Shown: piece by piece, positions 34,658 to 47,599 of the stretch | Position numbering within the stretch: the first letter of the stretch is position 1 | How the letters are laid out: each line of letters opens with the position of its first letter | Origin: Colletotrichum lupini | Taxonomy: Eukaryota > Ascomycota > Sordariomycetes > Glomerellales > Glomerellaceae | Direction: 5' to 3' | Assembly: GCF_023278565.1 (NCBI RefSeq) | Contig: NC_064672.1 | Coordinates: 2,852,001-2,916,000 of the forward strand | Length of the DNA stretch: 64,000 nucleotides | Position numbers and translations under genes: made by a program | Notes under the pieces: model-generated | The model's database searches: none | What the model was told of the DNA's origin: nothing | What the model saw: only the letters and a program-made list of their open reading frames with translations

Positions 34658-37600
34658 TGTGCAGACCGAGGGTGATTACGAATAGTAAGGTCCTGTTCGC
34701 GGGCAGGAGAAGATCGTGTGATTTTTTTGGCAGTCTGTGGTAGGGAGTAGGGAGGGAAGGCAGACAAGGCGTGAAAGTGTAGAGCTTCTTGGGCAAAGGC
34801 GGTTTTGTTGATCAACAAAAAAGGCGACGGGAGCTCTTCTTTAAAAAAGCACCACAATACGACCAGGACGGGGGACGGTCTGATTCACTGGAAAAGGTCA
34901 GGTACAATCCAGACCTCCATCATCGGCACACACCCTTATTTTTTCGTCCCTTCTTCCTGCGACGAAAGGGAGGGGACGGGAGCTTGGTGCTTGCCTGCTT
35001 TACCTTACCTTACTACTGCGTAGATGGCGGTTCTTCCACCGTAAGGTACGGTAGCTAGTGTTGCGCCTACTGCGTAGGACCTGGACCCCTTTTGCCCCTC
35101 CAAGTGGGGTAAAGGTGAGGTGAGAGCAGTTAGGTACGTACAAGAGCTACCCTGCCTTGCAGGTACTTGCTGCCAGATGGGCAGTACATGATGCAAGACA
35201 GGGCCAACCAGCCCCTCGGATGGCAAAAAAAAAAATGACACAGCAAAAAGGAAAGAAGCCATGAGCATGTCCGGTTGGGATCCGCGTGCCACCTGTGGTG
35301 TAAGAGCTGCAGTTCCAAGCGCTAGGTATTCCCCCCGGGGAGGTTCCAAGCTGGGACTACCCTCGGGACGGGGGCAACACCGAGGGCATGGAGGGGTGGA
35401 GGGGCAAAAAATCCACTGTCAGCCGACATCCGCACCACCCCCCAGTGGCCCCCCGCGCTCATCAAGAATTAGAATCTTGGGGGTTGTATGGGGGCGGCAA
35501 GGGTGACCTTTTGGGACATGGTACACTATCTGTAAGGTAATAGTGTGGACTGGTAGAAAAAAAGATGGCCAAGCCCACCTGACAATCTCGTTCCATATTA
35601 GGAACCTCAAGCAGCAGTCCAGAGCTGGCGGGGAAAAGCAGAGTGGCAGATTGGCAGCAAACCATGCAACCATGCAGGAAGGTGATGGGATGGATGCTCG
35701 GGGAAGATGTTGGAAAAGCCGGGAGGGTCCCTGAGAAAGGAGATGGCCCAAAGGGTTCCAGAAGCCCAACCACTCGATTCCAGACTCCCAGAGCCACAGG
35801 GTCTGCAAGCCTCATGTTTTCCAAAGTCTCCGGACTGGGCAGCTTGGAAACCTCAACACCAGCTTTGTTGATCTTCCACCGTCTGTCGTCTACCGTTCTG
35901 GTTCTGACACTTCTCCCACCTGATGTGTGACACAACGAGCCCAGATTAGACATGACTAATTTGGCTGCAAGACTGACTTTGCTGCCCGCATAAAACCACC
36001 AGTCCCCGTAATGACATATTCACCATTCCAAAATTCCAACAAAAGAGAATAGAGTTACTTCAAGTATTGATCAACTACGTGTGATCTCGAGATCTTGAAG
36101 ATGCCATCAGTGAGGCTTCCCTCCCTCTGTATTAATAGTCGCCTAGAACTAGGTAACATCCCACTGTCTCCTGTCAAACTCTATGGTGGTTGGGACTAGA
36201 ACCGGTAGCGTCGCCGGCGAATCCTTTCTCAACCTAACGAGTCTATATAAACGGTACGATGGAGTCGTCTTAAACACGATGACGAACCACGGGAAAAGAG
36301 GAGAAACACCTTTGTCTCAGCCACCGTGCCACCCTACCCCCGAACCAAAAAAGACACGAGGCCCGGCAAGCCCCCCAAAACGGTGGGCCGGGGCACTCAT
36401 CCCGCCCCCGGGTCACCGGCCAACTCCCAACTCGTTCCCCCCGCTCCCCTGGGGCCTTGTGGCAATCAACAGGAATCCTCCCCCGGCCGTGCCTTCCTCA
36501 ACACCATCTCTACCGTAAGGCTACCGTTTCCCGCCCGCGCCCGCTTCGCCCGCCGCTTCATCCTTTTGCGGTGCCGAAACCAAAAGAAAAAAACCCCAAC
36601 GCCATCAATGATCAAACCACCCTTCGCACCCACCCCTCCTCCCTTCCTTTTTTTTCTTCTCCATCTTTCCCGTCTTTATGCGACCCAATCACTGCCCAAC
36701 AACCCGCCTCAGAGTTTGTGTACTTTCTTCCTCACCATGGATTTCCCAAACGTAGCCCGAATCAGCTCTAGCCCGCCACATTCACCGGAATACTCTCAAA
36801 CCAGAATGCTCCCAAATACTTGTAAGCAATTGTCGAATCAGACATAAGCTGGACAGGGATGCGACAGATAGGCCACCCTCTAGCGCAGAGTCAAGACTGT
36901 GGACTGTGGGGAGTGTGGAAACGAACGTGTCCGCTGCTCTCCCCCAGGACATGGATCACAAGAGCTACTGTGGAGTAAACTCACACAAGGGAAATCATAA
37001 GCGGAACACCTTTTCCATGCACCACAATCTCAAGATTTGTTTAGGGTAACATTCCTCTCTTCCGCTTGCTACCTAACCATACCTGTCAGGGCTGCATAAT
37101 GACCACCGCCGTGCTGGGTATTTCGTTTGTTAATAAACTCCATATTTCGGCAGCACGATAGCACACCGAGAAAGAAAAATCTCTGCATGCCATGTGAACA
37201 CCCGACCAGGCCGCCCCTGATGCTTCGCTGTCACCTGTACGGTGTTGCGGTGTGTTCGGCTTTCGTCTTGCCTGACTTTCTTCCCCTGTTCTGGGCTGAT
37301 GACCACGCCGTCTTTGCTGATGCGGCCTAGCCTTGCCAAGCAGGTGAACCAACTGCGATATCGAAGATGGTCTGCCGATCTTTTGCCCGGCAACTCCGAA
37401 CAACGGAGCCTCACCACACTTCTTTTGTGTCCGCTTTCCGTTGTTCCGTCCGTGCCGATCCCCAACGATCGGCTCTCTTGCTGGACCGGACCCCATTAAA
37501 TATTGCTTTTTTGTGTCCTCCATGGGCGCGTTGGCAATCCTGTCGCATACACGACTGTGTCGCCTCACCGCCATAGGATAATATGCTCCATGACAGGCTG

Positions 37601-37757
37601 ATGGGCGTGACTCGGCAATGCGTGATGATTGTCGATGAGGCGTCCTGCAGGTGAAGATGCAGCAAATGCCGTTGATAGCTTTTGCAGATATATCCGAGTG
37701 CTTTGCATGATGTTGGCAGGCGTCTTGAAGAGTTTCCGCGTGTCGACTGTTCAGCTC
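34658..37757. other. Long intergenic region with one possible short coding start
   Basis: About 3.1 kb without a firm gene. 34990-35110 has TACCTTACC and two TACTGCGTAG copies. At 36620-36740 a CT-rich stretch leads into CTCACCATGGATTTCCC, an excellent fungal start context. Confidence 0.4.
36737..36847 (+). CDS. Possible short or truncated coding start
   Basis: An ATG in strong context (TCACCATGG) after a CT-rich leader opens a 36-codon frame (MDFPNVARISSSPPHSPEYS...). A GTAAGC donor follows ACT-T near 36822, so this could be the first exon of a gene, but I could not find a convincing second exon downstream. It could equally be a decayed gene or chance. Confidence 0.25.
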   Translation: MDFPNVARISSSPPHSPEYSQTRMLPNTCKQLSNQT

Positions 37758-40204
37758 TCAGTAGTCAAGTTCCGCCTTGGGCCATTTGACGGTATCTTTG
37801 TCTTTGTCCTTCTTCATCTTTCCGCGAAACGGTTTTTGGTCACCCTGAAACCATGGTTAGTCCCTGCCGACATTGCGAAAAGAGTTGCATCCCGGCTTAC
37901 CTCTGCTTTGCGCTTCTTGCCGTGCGATGGCTCAGGCGCTCTCTTCGTATAGACTGGTGTGCTTTCGCGTGCTTGTGTCGCTTCCGAATGACAGCTAAAG
38001 TGATATGCTCGATTGCCGACCAACGTAGTATCCAGCCACACCCATTCTTGAGCAGTCTCAAGCCACTTGTTCTCAAATTTCTCTTGGCAGATGGGACATT
38101 TGCTATTGATCCCGCTGGATGCATCTGGCACAGGAATATATCGAGGCTTGGCCTCCTTCTTCCCTCGGCCAGGACTAGACGAAGACTTGTCCGCAGCCGC
38201 AACGTGGTCGACATCAATGGCCTCTCGGGACTTGACCCAGTCCTGTATGATGTTAGGCTATTCCAAAGGTTTATAAGGGGCTGATGGTGACTCACATTGT
38301 TATCGACATACCAGCTTCGGTGCTGGCCTCTTTTCTCTGCTTCTGCGAGTCGTTGGTGTGCCTTGAAGTGCCAATCCATATGCGCCATCTTCTTCTTCCT
38401 ACCCTCATCATCCGTCTTGAAACGTCTACCACATTGGGTGCATTGAGGACCCAACTGCTCAAAGAGAGACGGGATTAAGTGAGGTTGGAATCTGGAAAGG
38501 ATTAGCATTCGTGCTTCCGGTAAGATTCCGAGATAAACTGACTGTTGTTTCAAAGCCGCCGCATCAAGCTGGTTGCCGCTCATACCCCCAAGCGGAGGAA
38601 TTGGCGGCAGTTGGCCGGAAGCCAGCAAGCTTGCAATGTTAGGGGGCAAGAATCCGGGAGGCATCATAGGCATCCCTGGAGGGGGCACTGGTGCTGGGGC
38701 TGCTGGCGTCGGTGTTGCGCTTGGAGCTGCTCCCCGAAGGATTCCGGCTTGCCGTAAGCCGGCCAGCAACGCCATAGGATCTGTTGCCGGCGGCGCACTG
38801 GGCTGTCTTTGCGGCTCGGCCCTCTGTGGGGGAGGAGACCGGTTCGCCATGCTGGCATGAGGAGGGGGCGGCGGCGTTGAAAGCTGTGGCGTGGCTGACT
38901 GCCGTGACAACAGAGCAGCAAGAGCTCCTTGGCCCAAGAGGGCATCAAGCGTCACTCCAGCTTGCTGCGGAGGCAGGCCAGATGGTACTACAGGCGCCGC
39001 AGGTGGCGGCGGTGGATGATGAGGGACAGTTGTAGCAGTAGGGGTTGAGCTCTGGGCCGAGAACGGCCTCACTTTTACGGCAAGATCGGCTACTTGATTC
39101 TTAATGAGGACCAACTGGTCCTGGGGCAAGTTCTGATGTTGAAGCAAGCTCTGCACATCCAACAACGCCTTGAGTCTTTGTTGAATACTATGATCATGGG
39201 GGTTCTGTGCAAACTCCAACTTCGACGCATCGATCAACTTCTGGATATCTTGACCCAGAGAGTCTTTGTTTATCCCAGCAGCCTGAGGTCCTGAGAGTCC
39301 GGCTCCGTATGGCACCTGCGGAGGGGGTTGGTAGGGACCAGGAGCTGCCGAAGGTTGAGCACTGTATGATGGCGGAGGAGGCTGTAAGGTCTGTCAGTGT
39401 GTGATATCAAGTGCTAAATGGTAGAATGGACGTACTGCATAAGGAGCCATCTGCGGATGGTGTGGAAGCGGCGCACTCGGAGGTCGGTTGCCATTCGCTT
39501 GTGGCATGGGTGGAGGTTGACCGTATGGCATCGGCTGGTTCGAGCCAGGTCGCATACCCGGCGGTGTTGGTGTTTCGCGATACGGTGCAGCAGCAGGTCG
39601 GCCGCGACCTGCTGGTCGTCCTTGCTGAGCCTGAAGCGCGGATGTGCGAGCCTTGATGAGGGCGCTCTCAATAGGTGCCGTCACTTCTGACGCAAAGACT
39701 GGACGCTTGTCCAGAGATCCAGGAACAGGCTCCTTCCAGGTGCGGAGCATTTCATCCATCTTGCGGCGAACCTGGCCATCAACAGCCGCGTATGCTTCCA
39801 TAAACGTCTGGTATAGCTTTGCTCCGAAGAATAATGTGTACGGAGTGCCGACATTCTTGACAATCGAATCGAGGACGTAGAGGGCTGGGAGCTTCTTGTG
39901 CGCTGGCGCCTGTCAAACATGTCAGCATGGATCGTTACTTTGGGGAAAGGGAGCTTCGTGACTTCCCAAGCTGCGCTTGAGAAGGACTTGGCAGACAACG
40001 CGGGCCGTTGCCGGAAAGCTGAAGGATAGAGCCTACCTTCAAGATATGGTCCTGCAAGACTTCAGAGATGACTTGGGCATGCTCGGTCTGCTCTCTTGCA
40101 ATCATCGTCAGATTGCTAATTTCGAATCGCACATTGGTAGTCAAGTCTTCAAGAGCTTGACGATAGTCCTCAGCGACTTCTGTGGCGGATGACTCGTACG
40201 ACAT
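37758..40204 (-). CDS. PCF11: mRNA 3'-end processing factor Pcf11 (CFIA subunit)
   Basis: Nuclear subunit of cleavage factor IA that binds the RNA polymerase II CTD and promotes cleavage, polyadenylation and termination. Five minus-strand exons: 40204-40037, 39909-39436, 39381-38296, 38242-37901 and 37844-37758, in frame for about 718 residues. The CTD-interacting domain is at 1 to about 135 (EVAEDYRQALEDLTTN; LPALYVLDSIVKNVGTPY). A Pro/Gln/Ala-rich middle follows (GMRPGSNQPMPYGQPPP) with the predicted coiled segment DIQKLIDASKLEF. Zinc finger 1 is C528/C531/H548/H552 and zinc finger 2 is C625/C628/H657/C660 or H661, as in Pcf11. The tail is Lys-rich. The exon 3 acceptor is ambiguous: CTGACAG at 39391 would add three codons (TLQ), and both choices stay in frame. 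The next protein-coding gene in the gene-rich direction is the FGGY kinase, on the same strand. Confidence 0.93.
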
Positions 40205-43200
40205 GATTGTGGTTATTCCTGGGTAGCGATTTCCTTGATGATGAATGTTTGTCTGTCAAGAGCACGCGATGGCGAGCGAGATCTGCAGGAAAGTGAGAAC
40301 GCAATGGCAGCGGGGAAGATTCAGATCGACCTCGAAGTCAAGCGCCTTCACCCTATGCAATGGAAAGCACAATAAACCACCCTTATTATGGAGGAGCACC
40401 AGTCTGCAGCTTGGAAGGAGAGACGACGCAAGTAACCTAAGGTGGAAGGGGCCGATTTGCAGATTCCAATTCTCGCGTCCAGACCCTCTTTCTGCTCAAG
40501 TCCTCCCACCAAAAGCTAACCAAATCCAAGCAGAGAGCAAGGACACCGTCACAACATTATCCAGTGGATGGTTTTCGCGTCCGCTTGAAGAATGCGATGG
40601 GACCTTCGTAGATTTTGACGGTCGCCAAACGTACGGAGAACGTCGCGAGAATGGCGAAGACAAAGAGCAAAATGGGAGTGGAAGTGGCAGTTGGGTAGTC
40701 ACGATTTGGTCGCAGCGAGACGAGTCAATGCAAAGAAAAGCCTTGACCGATTTCAGATCAAGTCGAATCAGATCCTTGCCGGGGGCGATGTCGGTCGCGA
40801 GTTGTCGTTGTGTTTGATGGAAGAATGCTCAATCTGCAGCAAGTCTGGCGGAGAGGAATTTGACGTCGGGTCGTGAGGCTAATGGAGGTAGGTAGGAAGT
40901 GACAGTGAAAGGCAATGACGGACCCACTTGAGCTCACGTGCCTTGGGCTACCAAGCAGGGAAATAATAGGAACCTGGAAGGTGCGAGTCGCACAGATTCG
41001 CTGACCTCATCCGGTGTTTTCCTTATCTTATCTCATCTCGGCTCACCCATCACTCCCAGCTCTCAGTACCTACCACCACAAGGTAGGTACAAGGTATCTT
41101 ATGTCGTTGTGTAGATTCCTTCTATCGACCTAGAAGACGTGAATCGCCTACCATAACAACGTCGCCTAATTGTCAAGAATTGGGAAAAAAATGAGATATG
41201 AAGATAGAATGATCTCGGTATATCGACGAAGTCCTGTACAGTTACCTATTTTCTCTACACAAGTATGGGGTATCTACTCTGGACACTTGCTATTAAGATA
41301 CAAACACGCAACTCGGGGGAAATAGTGCCTCTTAAGTTATTTAATCAACCGATGAGTCTGCCTGAGCCTGATATCACAGCATAGGATGTTTAGTGAATGA
41401 ACGCCTCCAAGATTCCATTTATACTTCTCTTCACACACCGGGAGCCCTGCCCGAACTGTGTAGTAACCCTTGCGGTCGAACTAGAAGCAAGAAACTTGAG
41501 ATATAGACTTGATAGCCAGAGGGACAGGAAATATGAAGTGGGCTCTTCTTTTACAAGTCGGCAACTCGCAAAGAATTTCGGTACAGGGCTTCTCCTCAAT
41601 TAGGCTGATAATTGAGGCAAACTACGTCAGAGCAAAATAGGCAAGGTCAAGCATGAAGACTCTGCCGCAAGAATAATGAAGTACCGGACGAAGAGCGAGC
41701 ACTGTCAGCACTTCCGATTTCTATTCACGAAGCTGATACCCTGGGAATTGATATTTGACGCCAGCACTGCCACGGTGATGTGGCCGTGGCCACATCGTAC
41801 AAGACTGGCGGCTGGGGGGTTCCGCTAAATCGGACAGATAGACGCCGCGGGATGCGGCTCAAATGGTTGAACCAGGAAATTAACAGAGCCCTGTATTTAG
41901 AATAGCTCTATATTCTGGCGGCAATTTCTTCTTTTTTGGCGCGCGTAAACATTGTCGTCCTCGTAAGATACTCTCAAATGTGGTCTAGAGGGTGGAGACC
42001 ACGCTTACGACCTCAATTACAGGCGGCATCACGAAATGAGGTGGTACGCGGACGGGCGCTTAATCCCGAGCGACCCTCTTGACGGGCCACAGTCGTCATA
42101 AATAACTCGGAAATCGAATACGGGCCCCGTCCGATGCACCGGAAGCTGTCGGGGGCACGGCCGCCCTGCAATCTGTAGATGCACGCCTCTTGTCCAGTCT
42201 TTTGGTTTCACGATCAGGTTTCATTACCATCTGGCGATACCGCTTGTAAGTGATCATGGCGCGATGGAAAGCCTTCAGCCGCCTACCTCGGACGGACGCA
42301 CGAAGAGCTATGATCGCAGCCAATCGCTGTCTTTGAGGATGGCTGAAGTCAGCTTTCCCAGACAATGTTGATCTGAGGATTTGTTATTCAGCTGGTCTGA
42401 CATATCTACTTTAGCTTGTACTTGAAAATGGGCATATGCCTCGGGATGTTCTTCAATAATCGGAGAGAAACATAGCCGAACGACCAAGGCTTGGAGACCC
42501 AAGCTGCGGTTAGTTGCACATTACTCACTCGCGTGGAATCACAAGGCGGAATCACATTGGATATCAGTGATTATACAGAGCGTTCGCTGGTTAAATCGGA
42601 TTTCATGGAGTATAAAAGACTTATGCTCTATCGGTATGACGGTGGGGACTCCGTACCGGAGGTTTGGGGCTCGCCCGTGCTGCGAAATCGCACTCGGAAG
42701 AGCCAGCTACGGGCCTACGGCCTTCAAGTCTTCACTGCCGCAGGGTGGGACGCAAGTTCAGGTACCTTGCGTTGCCGCTCACACTGGAATTGGCCCATGA
42801 AGCCCAACTCTGCACAGCGAATCGGTACTTATGGCGCCTGCAGGGGTACGCCCAGCGGACATGTGTGCCTGGCATCTCGGCCGGCGGCTGTCTTTGCTAA
42901 ACTCGCATGAAACAACGTCTCGTCGCCCGTCATCCAATCAATCCGGCCTCGCGCCCGAGAACTGAGAAGTTGCCATGTCCCTTCCACTCTCGACTGTTCA
43001 CTTTGTTTGTAACCCTGAGCAAACCTCCCCCGTCTACCATACCATATACATCCCTACCTCGGATCCCCTCTGGACCTCTCAATGCTTGAATATTCGCCTC
43101 CTGCTCCGCCAACTTTGTACTTTTGCCGCCCTCCCATAGGTTCGTTGCGCCTGAATTGCTTGCCCTCTACTTGAACAAGCTGCAGCAGTTCGACTTTCAG

Positions 43201-44679
43201 CGCACGATTGGATGAAAGCGGCCCACGGCATGTTCATGCCACCCATGTCTGTCATGGTCTCTGCCCTCTAGACCCTCCGTCGTCTCGTCTTTTGCACTTT
43301 GCCGAGCTGAGTGTCACGGGTGTATCTTCTTCGACGATCTGGCGAGCGCCACAGGTTATCAGCAGCTCCATGATGAAGATGGTGTCACTCTCACGCAGCG
43401 AGGCCACCGCTGCCCGACCCATACCGTGACAACGAGAGAATGGCCGACAGACAAAGTTGTTAGCTGCTCTGGGCTGCGCGTGCTCGATCAGGGGTCTCAT
43501 TGAAACCACGTCTGGTTGCCGCATGGCGTCGTCTGGAACCTCAACCGCAGGAAGCACACAGCACCTCGTCCCGCTATCACGCTCTCGAGTCCACCATCTG
43601 CGTCTCTCCATGATCCCGTCCTCTATCCCGCATATCCTATTTACCCACACCCCAGTATTCTAGTTCTATACCGCCCGGGACGTCGAGGGATCGTCCAAGC
43701 CGTTCGTGAGAGAACCCATGAACGCTCCATCGTCTCCCCTCCACCCCCCACCCCCCATGCTGAGTCTCCGCCGATGCATCCCGGCCCTGATGGCCCTCTG
43801 GCGCTGCTAGAATGATTGGTTGCTGGTTGCGCGAAACTTTTGGCTGTGATTCGAAACGGCGAATGGAGAGGGCCACCGGGCAGGCTCCCTTTGGTCAAAT
43901 TGGACCTGACTTTCTTCTTGCCTCGTCGCTGGGATGACAAAATCCCAGGTGACGTGCAGGAAGACAAGGAATAAGGGCACTGCTCGGAGCAAGGTACGGA
44001 GTTACTTACCTATCTTTACTTCAGGTGCTTTGCATTACTTTTCACCCCATGTTTCGTTAAGCTCAGGTCGTGGGACAAGAATCCATAGTCAATCAGGGTC
44101 CTGTCTGTATTAAAGGAGAAGGAGCTCCCGTCCCTCCTTCCTTTGACGTCGAACCTACCCACCGGTCCTTTCTGGCAGGAGCTCCTTTCCCTCTTTCCCC
44201 ATTGAACAGCCTTGAACAGATTCTGTTCTTGGGCATCTATTAATCCTGTTCGCCTACAATCTTTCCCTCCTCATACTCTCGTCGCCTTGTCTCCTTCCTT
44301 TATGAAGACATCAACACTTTCTCTATAACGCCAACTCTCCTGGACTGGTTTCCGGGAATATTTCCTACTCGTCTCTAATCGTACCCTCGCGCTCGATACT
44401 CTACCATCGAATCACCAGTCGCTTGGATTACCTCGTCAGCTTGGACTGACCGAAGTTTTGCTACGGACCTCATCGCTACCGAGCTCATCACCAGCCGCTA
44501 TTCACTCAATACTCTCCTTACTTGTATGGTGGTTCGCCCTTGTTCGATCTCGGACTCGTCACTAATGCTACCCCAGGACCTCGATACTCTTCACCAGAGC
44601 TACCGAGTACTCAAACACATACGGCTGCCTCGAAAAACCGAAAACGTCGCAATTGCTGTCCTCCAACTACAATCAAAAA
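40205..44679. other. Pcf11 upstream region and long intergenic DNA
   Basis: About 4.5 kb with no supportable gene. 41066-41100 holds an inverted-looking TACCTACC...GGTAGGTA pair. 40880-40910 has AGGTAGGTAGG. 42060-42900 contains overlapping frames without domains. 44100-44650 is the CT-rich leader side of the following gene. Confidence 0.45.
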
Positions 44680-45507
44680 ATGTTCAACCTCTCTGAAAAC
44701 TCCAGCCTTCGTGGCTCGGGTCACTTGATCCTCAACGTCTTCCGAGCGTTCAATATCATCGGCCTCTTGGCTGTCAGCGCCGCCACCTGGACCATGATCG
44801 TCATGTCCATTCTCAAGGGCAACTTTGCCTTCTTCGATTCGGCCTCCCGCTTCTTCACCTTCTGCTTCGCCATTTTCCTCATTGTCTCCGAGCTAAACGT
44901 CTTCCGCGCCTACTTCATGCGCAACTGGCCGACCCTCTCCCCCGAGCATGGCCTCAGCTGGCTGGGAATCGCCATGGTCGTCATGGGCTGCCACATTCTT
45001 GGGGGTATCACGGTGCCCGCCTACTCTGTTGAGACTATTGGTCTTCCTCTCTGGCGTCTCATCCTCGCCTCGGGCATTCTGGCCATCACCTTTGGTTTCT
45101 TCAACATCATCTCGTCCATTGTCTTCCGGGATGGCAGCAACGGCATCAACGCCCGCAACATTCGCAGCGACGGCACCCTTGCCTCCGGCAAGAACTCGTA
45201 CGCTGACGGATACTCTGTCAGAAGCAACTCGATCCGCAACGAGAAGCCAAACAACAAGTTCAAGCGCCTCACGCAGAAGTTCACTCCTTGGAGCAAAACC
45301 AACGACGATACCAGCCCTCGTCCCAACATCAGCCACCCTATCACTCACGATGTCGAGCAGGGCCACGAATCAGAGCCTGACTACGATGAATCCCGCCGCA
45401 GCCCCATCATGCCCGATATCTCTCGTCCGGCTACTGCTCTGCACCCCGCCATGGCTGGCCACCGTCATACCAAGTACAGCCTGGCCAGCAACGTGAGCCG
45501 CTTCTAA
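44680..45507 (+). CDS. Four-transmembrane protein with long cytosolic tail
   Basis: Integral membrane protein of the fungal MARVEL-like/DUF7598 kind, by memory of architecture; function unknown. Single exon, 275 residues. The frame is open further upstream, but the first ATG is at 44680 (AAAAATGTTC), giving MFNLSENSSLRGSGHLILN. Hydrophobic segments are at about 17-45, 55-72, 92-112 and 123-147. The third contains WLGIAMVVMGCHILGG and the fourth LILASGILAITFGFFNIIS. The remaining 125 residues are hydrophilic, Ser/Asn/Pro-rich and basic, suiting a disordered cytosolic tail (SYADGYSVRSNSIRNEKPN). Strong C-ending codon bias suggests good expression. A CT-rich 5' leader of several hundred bases precedes it. 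Confidence 0.88.
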   Translation: MFNLSENSSLRGSGHLILNVFRAFNIIGLLAVSAATWTMIVMSILKGNFAFFDSASRFFTFCFAIFLIVSELNVFRAYFMRNWPTLSPEHGLSWLGIAMVVMGCHILGGITVPAYSVETIGLPLWRLILASGILAITFGFFNIISSIVFRDGSNGINARNIRSDGTLASGKNSYADGYSVRSNSIRNEKPNNKFKRLTQKFTPWSKTNDDTSPRPNISHPITHDVEQGHESEPDYDESRRSPIMPDISRPATALHPAMAGHRHTKYSLASNVSRF

Positions 45508-46608
45508 AGAGTGGCGGATGTTGCTCGCACACGACATTCTTCTATGTCTCGATGGGATTGAAATCAACGGACTTCACAGCAGCCTTGGTACTACAGAATA
45601 TACATCCCTATTAGGCAGGGTGGAACGGCGTTTCACGGATGATTTAGTTTGGCTTTGAAAAAATACCCGACACGACGGCACGGTGTACGGCGAGGAACAT
45701 GAGATTTAGGAATCTTTCTTCACTGATCATGACCAGCAATCGATTATCAGGCATTAAACAGAAGTAGATGCACGATTGAGGGATCAGTCATAATTATAAA
45801 GCTTTGTTATCAATTCCGTCTTGACCATATGCCGTAATGATGGAAAACACTGCCCTTTCAGGTGTCTGATGGGGAGTCTATGTAGGAGCATCGCAAGCCT
45901 AGGGGATGTAAGAATTGAGGTCGTGGGCTTTGAGAGAGGGACCTGAGGGAATCATCACACGATGGTCTCCGCAGTCGTATCCATCTTGAATCGCTACCAG
46001 TCCCCACACCGTCGAAACCCTGGTTGAAATTTTCAGCACAGAAAATGCAGTTGAAAGGGGCAACAGTTCACTGTGTAAGTTGCACATTGAGTTGTAGTAT
46101 TCGCCTTGTACGCATTATGGCAGGACAGAAGTAATATCAATGATGGTGGGAGAAGCATCCTCTTTGCACGGATGTGATTTAGACACAAGAACAGAACGAA
46201 AATCGCATGTAGCACTAGGATCGAGGAGAGGAGACAACTTTTGTTCAAGTGTATCACATTGAAATCACATAATTCATCATTTGTACGCCGAGCCCTCCAA
46301 GTTTTTTCAAGTTAAGAACCTCGAAAAAGTTGTGTTCCATTTTTCGTATCGATTGAGCCTTTTTGACCTCTGGGACTCAAGCCAGAGGAAGAAGAACACT
46401 CCAGCGCATGATATCAAGTGCTTTCCCAAGTCGTGAAAGTAGTGGCCAAATCCCGAATACCTTCCATGATGATGATCCACCGCCGTCGTCGTGTCCTCCG
46501 CGAACACCACACCTGGCAGCCGAGGCCGTACTCGTAGTAAGACAGTCGTGGTACGCGAGCGGCCCGGTAGCCTTTTCAGAATCGTCCAGTGCGAGTGGGC
46601 GAAACCGT
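45508..46608. other. Convergent 3' intergenic region
   Basis: Between the 3' ends of the four-TM gene and eL15. AT-richer than its flanks. No gene is supported. Confidence 0.45.
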
Positions 46609-47599
46609 TTACCGGTAGCGCCACAGGGACAGGGTGTTGTGGCGCTTCCAGGTCTTTCTGCGGCCGGCCTGGGTCTTGTTGTAGCGGTGGCCCTTGTTGA
46701 GGCCGCGCGACTTCTTGCCGGTGGCGGTGAGACCGCGAGCCTCGCGGTGCTTGTGGACGGGGGCGACGATCCAGTTGATGCGGGGGTCCTGGCGGATGGC
46801 CTTGTGCTGGGGGTCGACGAGGATGACCTCGTAGTACTTGTAGGTGGAGTCCTGGTTAACCCAGTACGAGTTGAGGACGCGCAAGTTGGCGCAGCGGCGG
46901 CCGACACGCTCCTCGGCGGTGGAAGCGAGGGAGCGCTGGTACTTGAGCTGGTTGACACCCTGGTTGGTGGGCTTGCCTGTATGATTCCATTCCCGTTAGC
47001 AAATTCGTCCCTCTCGCTGGTAAGAGTGTCGTATGAGGGGGAACCAGCTCGGTCCTCAAGAGACGCAGACTGTTTCCCTCTCGTTAAGGATTCGCAACGT
47101 ACCGAAGGTGGCACCCTTGGCGACGGGCTTCTTGCGGCCTCCACGGCGGACGCGGGCACGGTAGATAACGTAGCCCTGCTTGGCCTTGTAACCGAGGCGG
47201 CGAGCCTTGTCGGGGCGCGAGGGACGCGAGGCGCGGTGGATGACATTCAGCTGTCGGAGCTATATTGATGCACTCTCAGCAAATGTTCAACGAGTGTATA
47301 GCAGGAACGCAAAGTTCCCCCCCCAAGTCTCCACTAGTCCCTCATGATACCCTCAAACCGAGAAATTTTGGACCTCGAGACCCCTCAATAGAAAGGAATC
47401 CAGCATCGAAAATTTTCGGGTTCGGGGGTTGATCGAGAGAGAAGCGAGATCGAGGAGAATTGAACTTTGTCGTGCGTCCACATGGTATCGGAATCGGGTG
47501 GTTTCAACGTACTTCCCAGCAGCGAACACGCAGAAGGAAGCGCATCACATCGGACTGCTTCTTCTTCTGGAGCTCTTCGACATACTTGAGGGCACCCAT
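46609..47599 (-). CDS. RPL15: 60S ribosomal protein L15 (eL15)
   Basis: Structural protein of the large cytosolic ribosomal subunit. Three minus-strand exons, 47599-47513, 47259-47103 and 46976-46609, in frame for 203 residues, the normal eL15 length. It begins [19 protein letters not shown]; exon 1 ends RVRCWE and exon 2 begins [19 protein letters not shown]. The C-terminus is the invariant [17 protein letters not shown]. Strong codon bias for C/G-ending triplets fits very high expression. The introns are long for this window (253 and 126 nt); long introns near the 5' end are usual in fungal ribosomal protein genes and can hold snoRNAs, but I see no clear box C/D or H/ACA unit. Confidence 0.97.

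Noticed and set aside
41750..41830. Possible hairpin GATGTGGCCGTGGCCACATC
   Set aside because: An isolated short palindrome with no T run or flanking gene; could not be tied to a function.
46363..47268. 301- and 289-codon frames over the eL15 gene
   Set aside because: Shadows of eL15 exons and introns in other frames; the eL15 model explains the locus.
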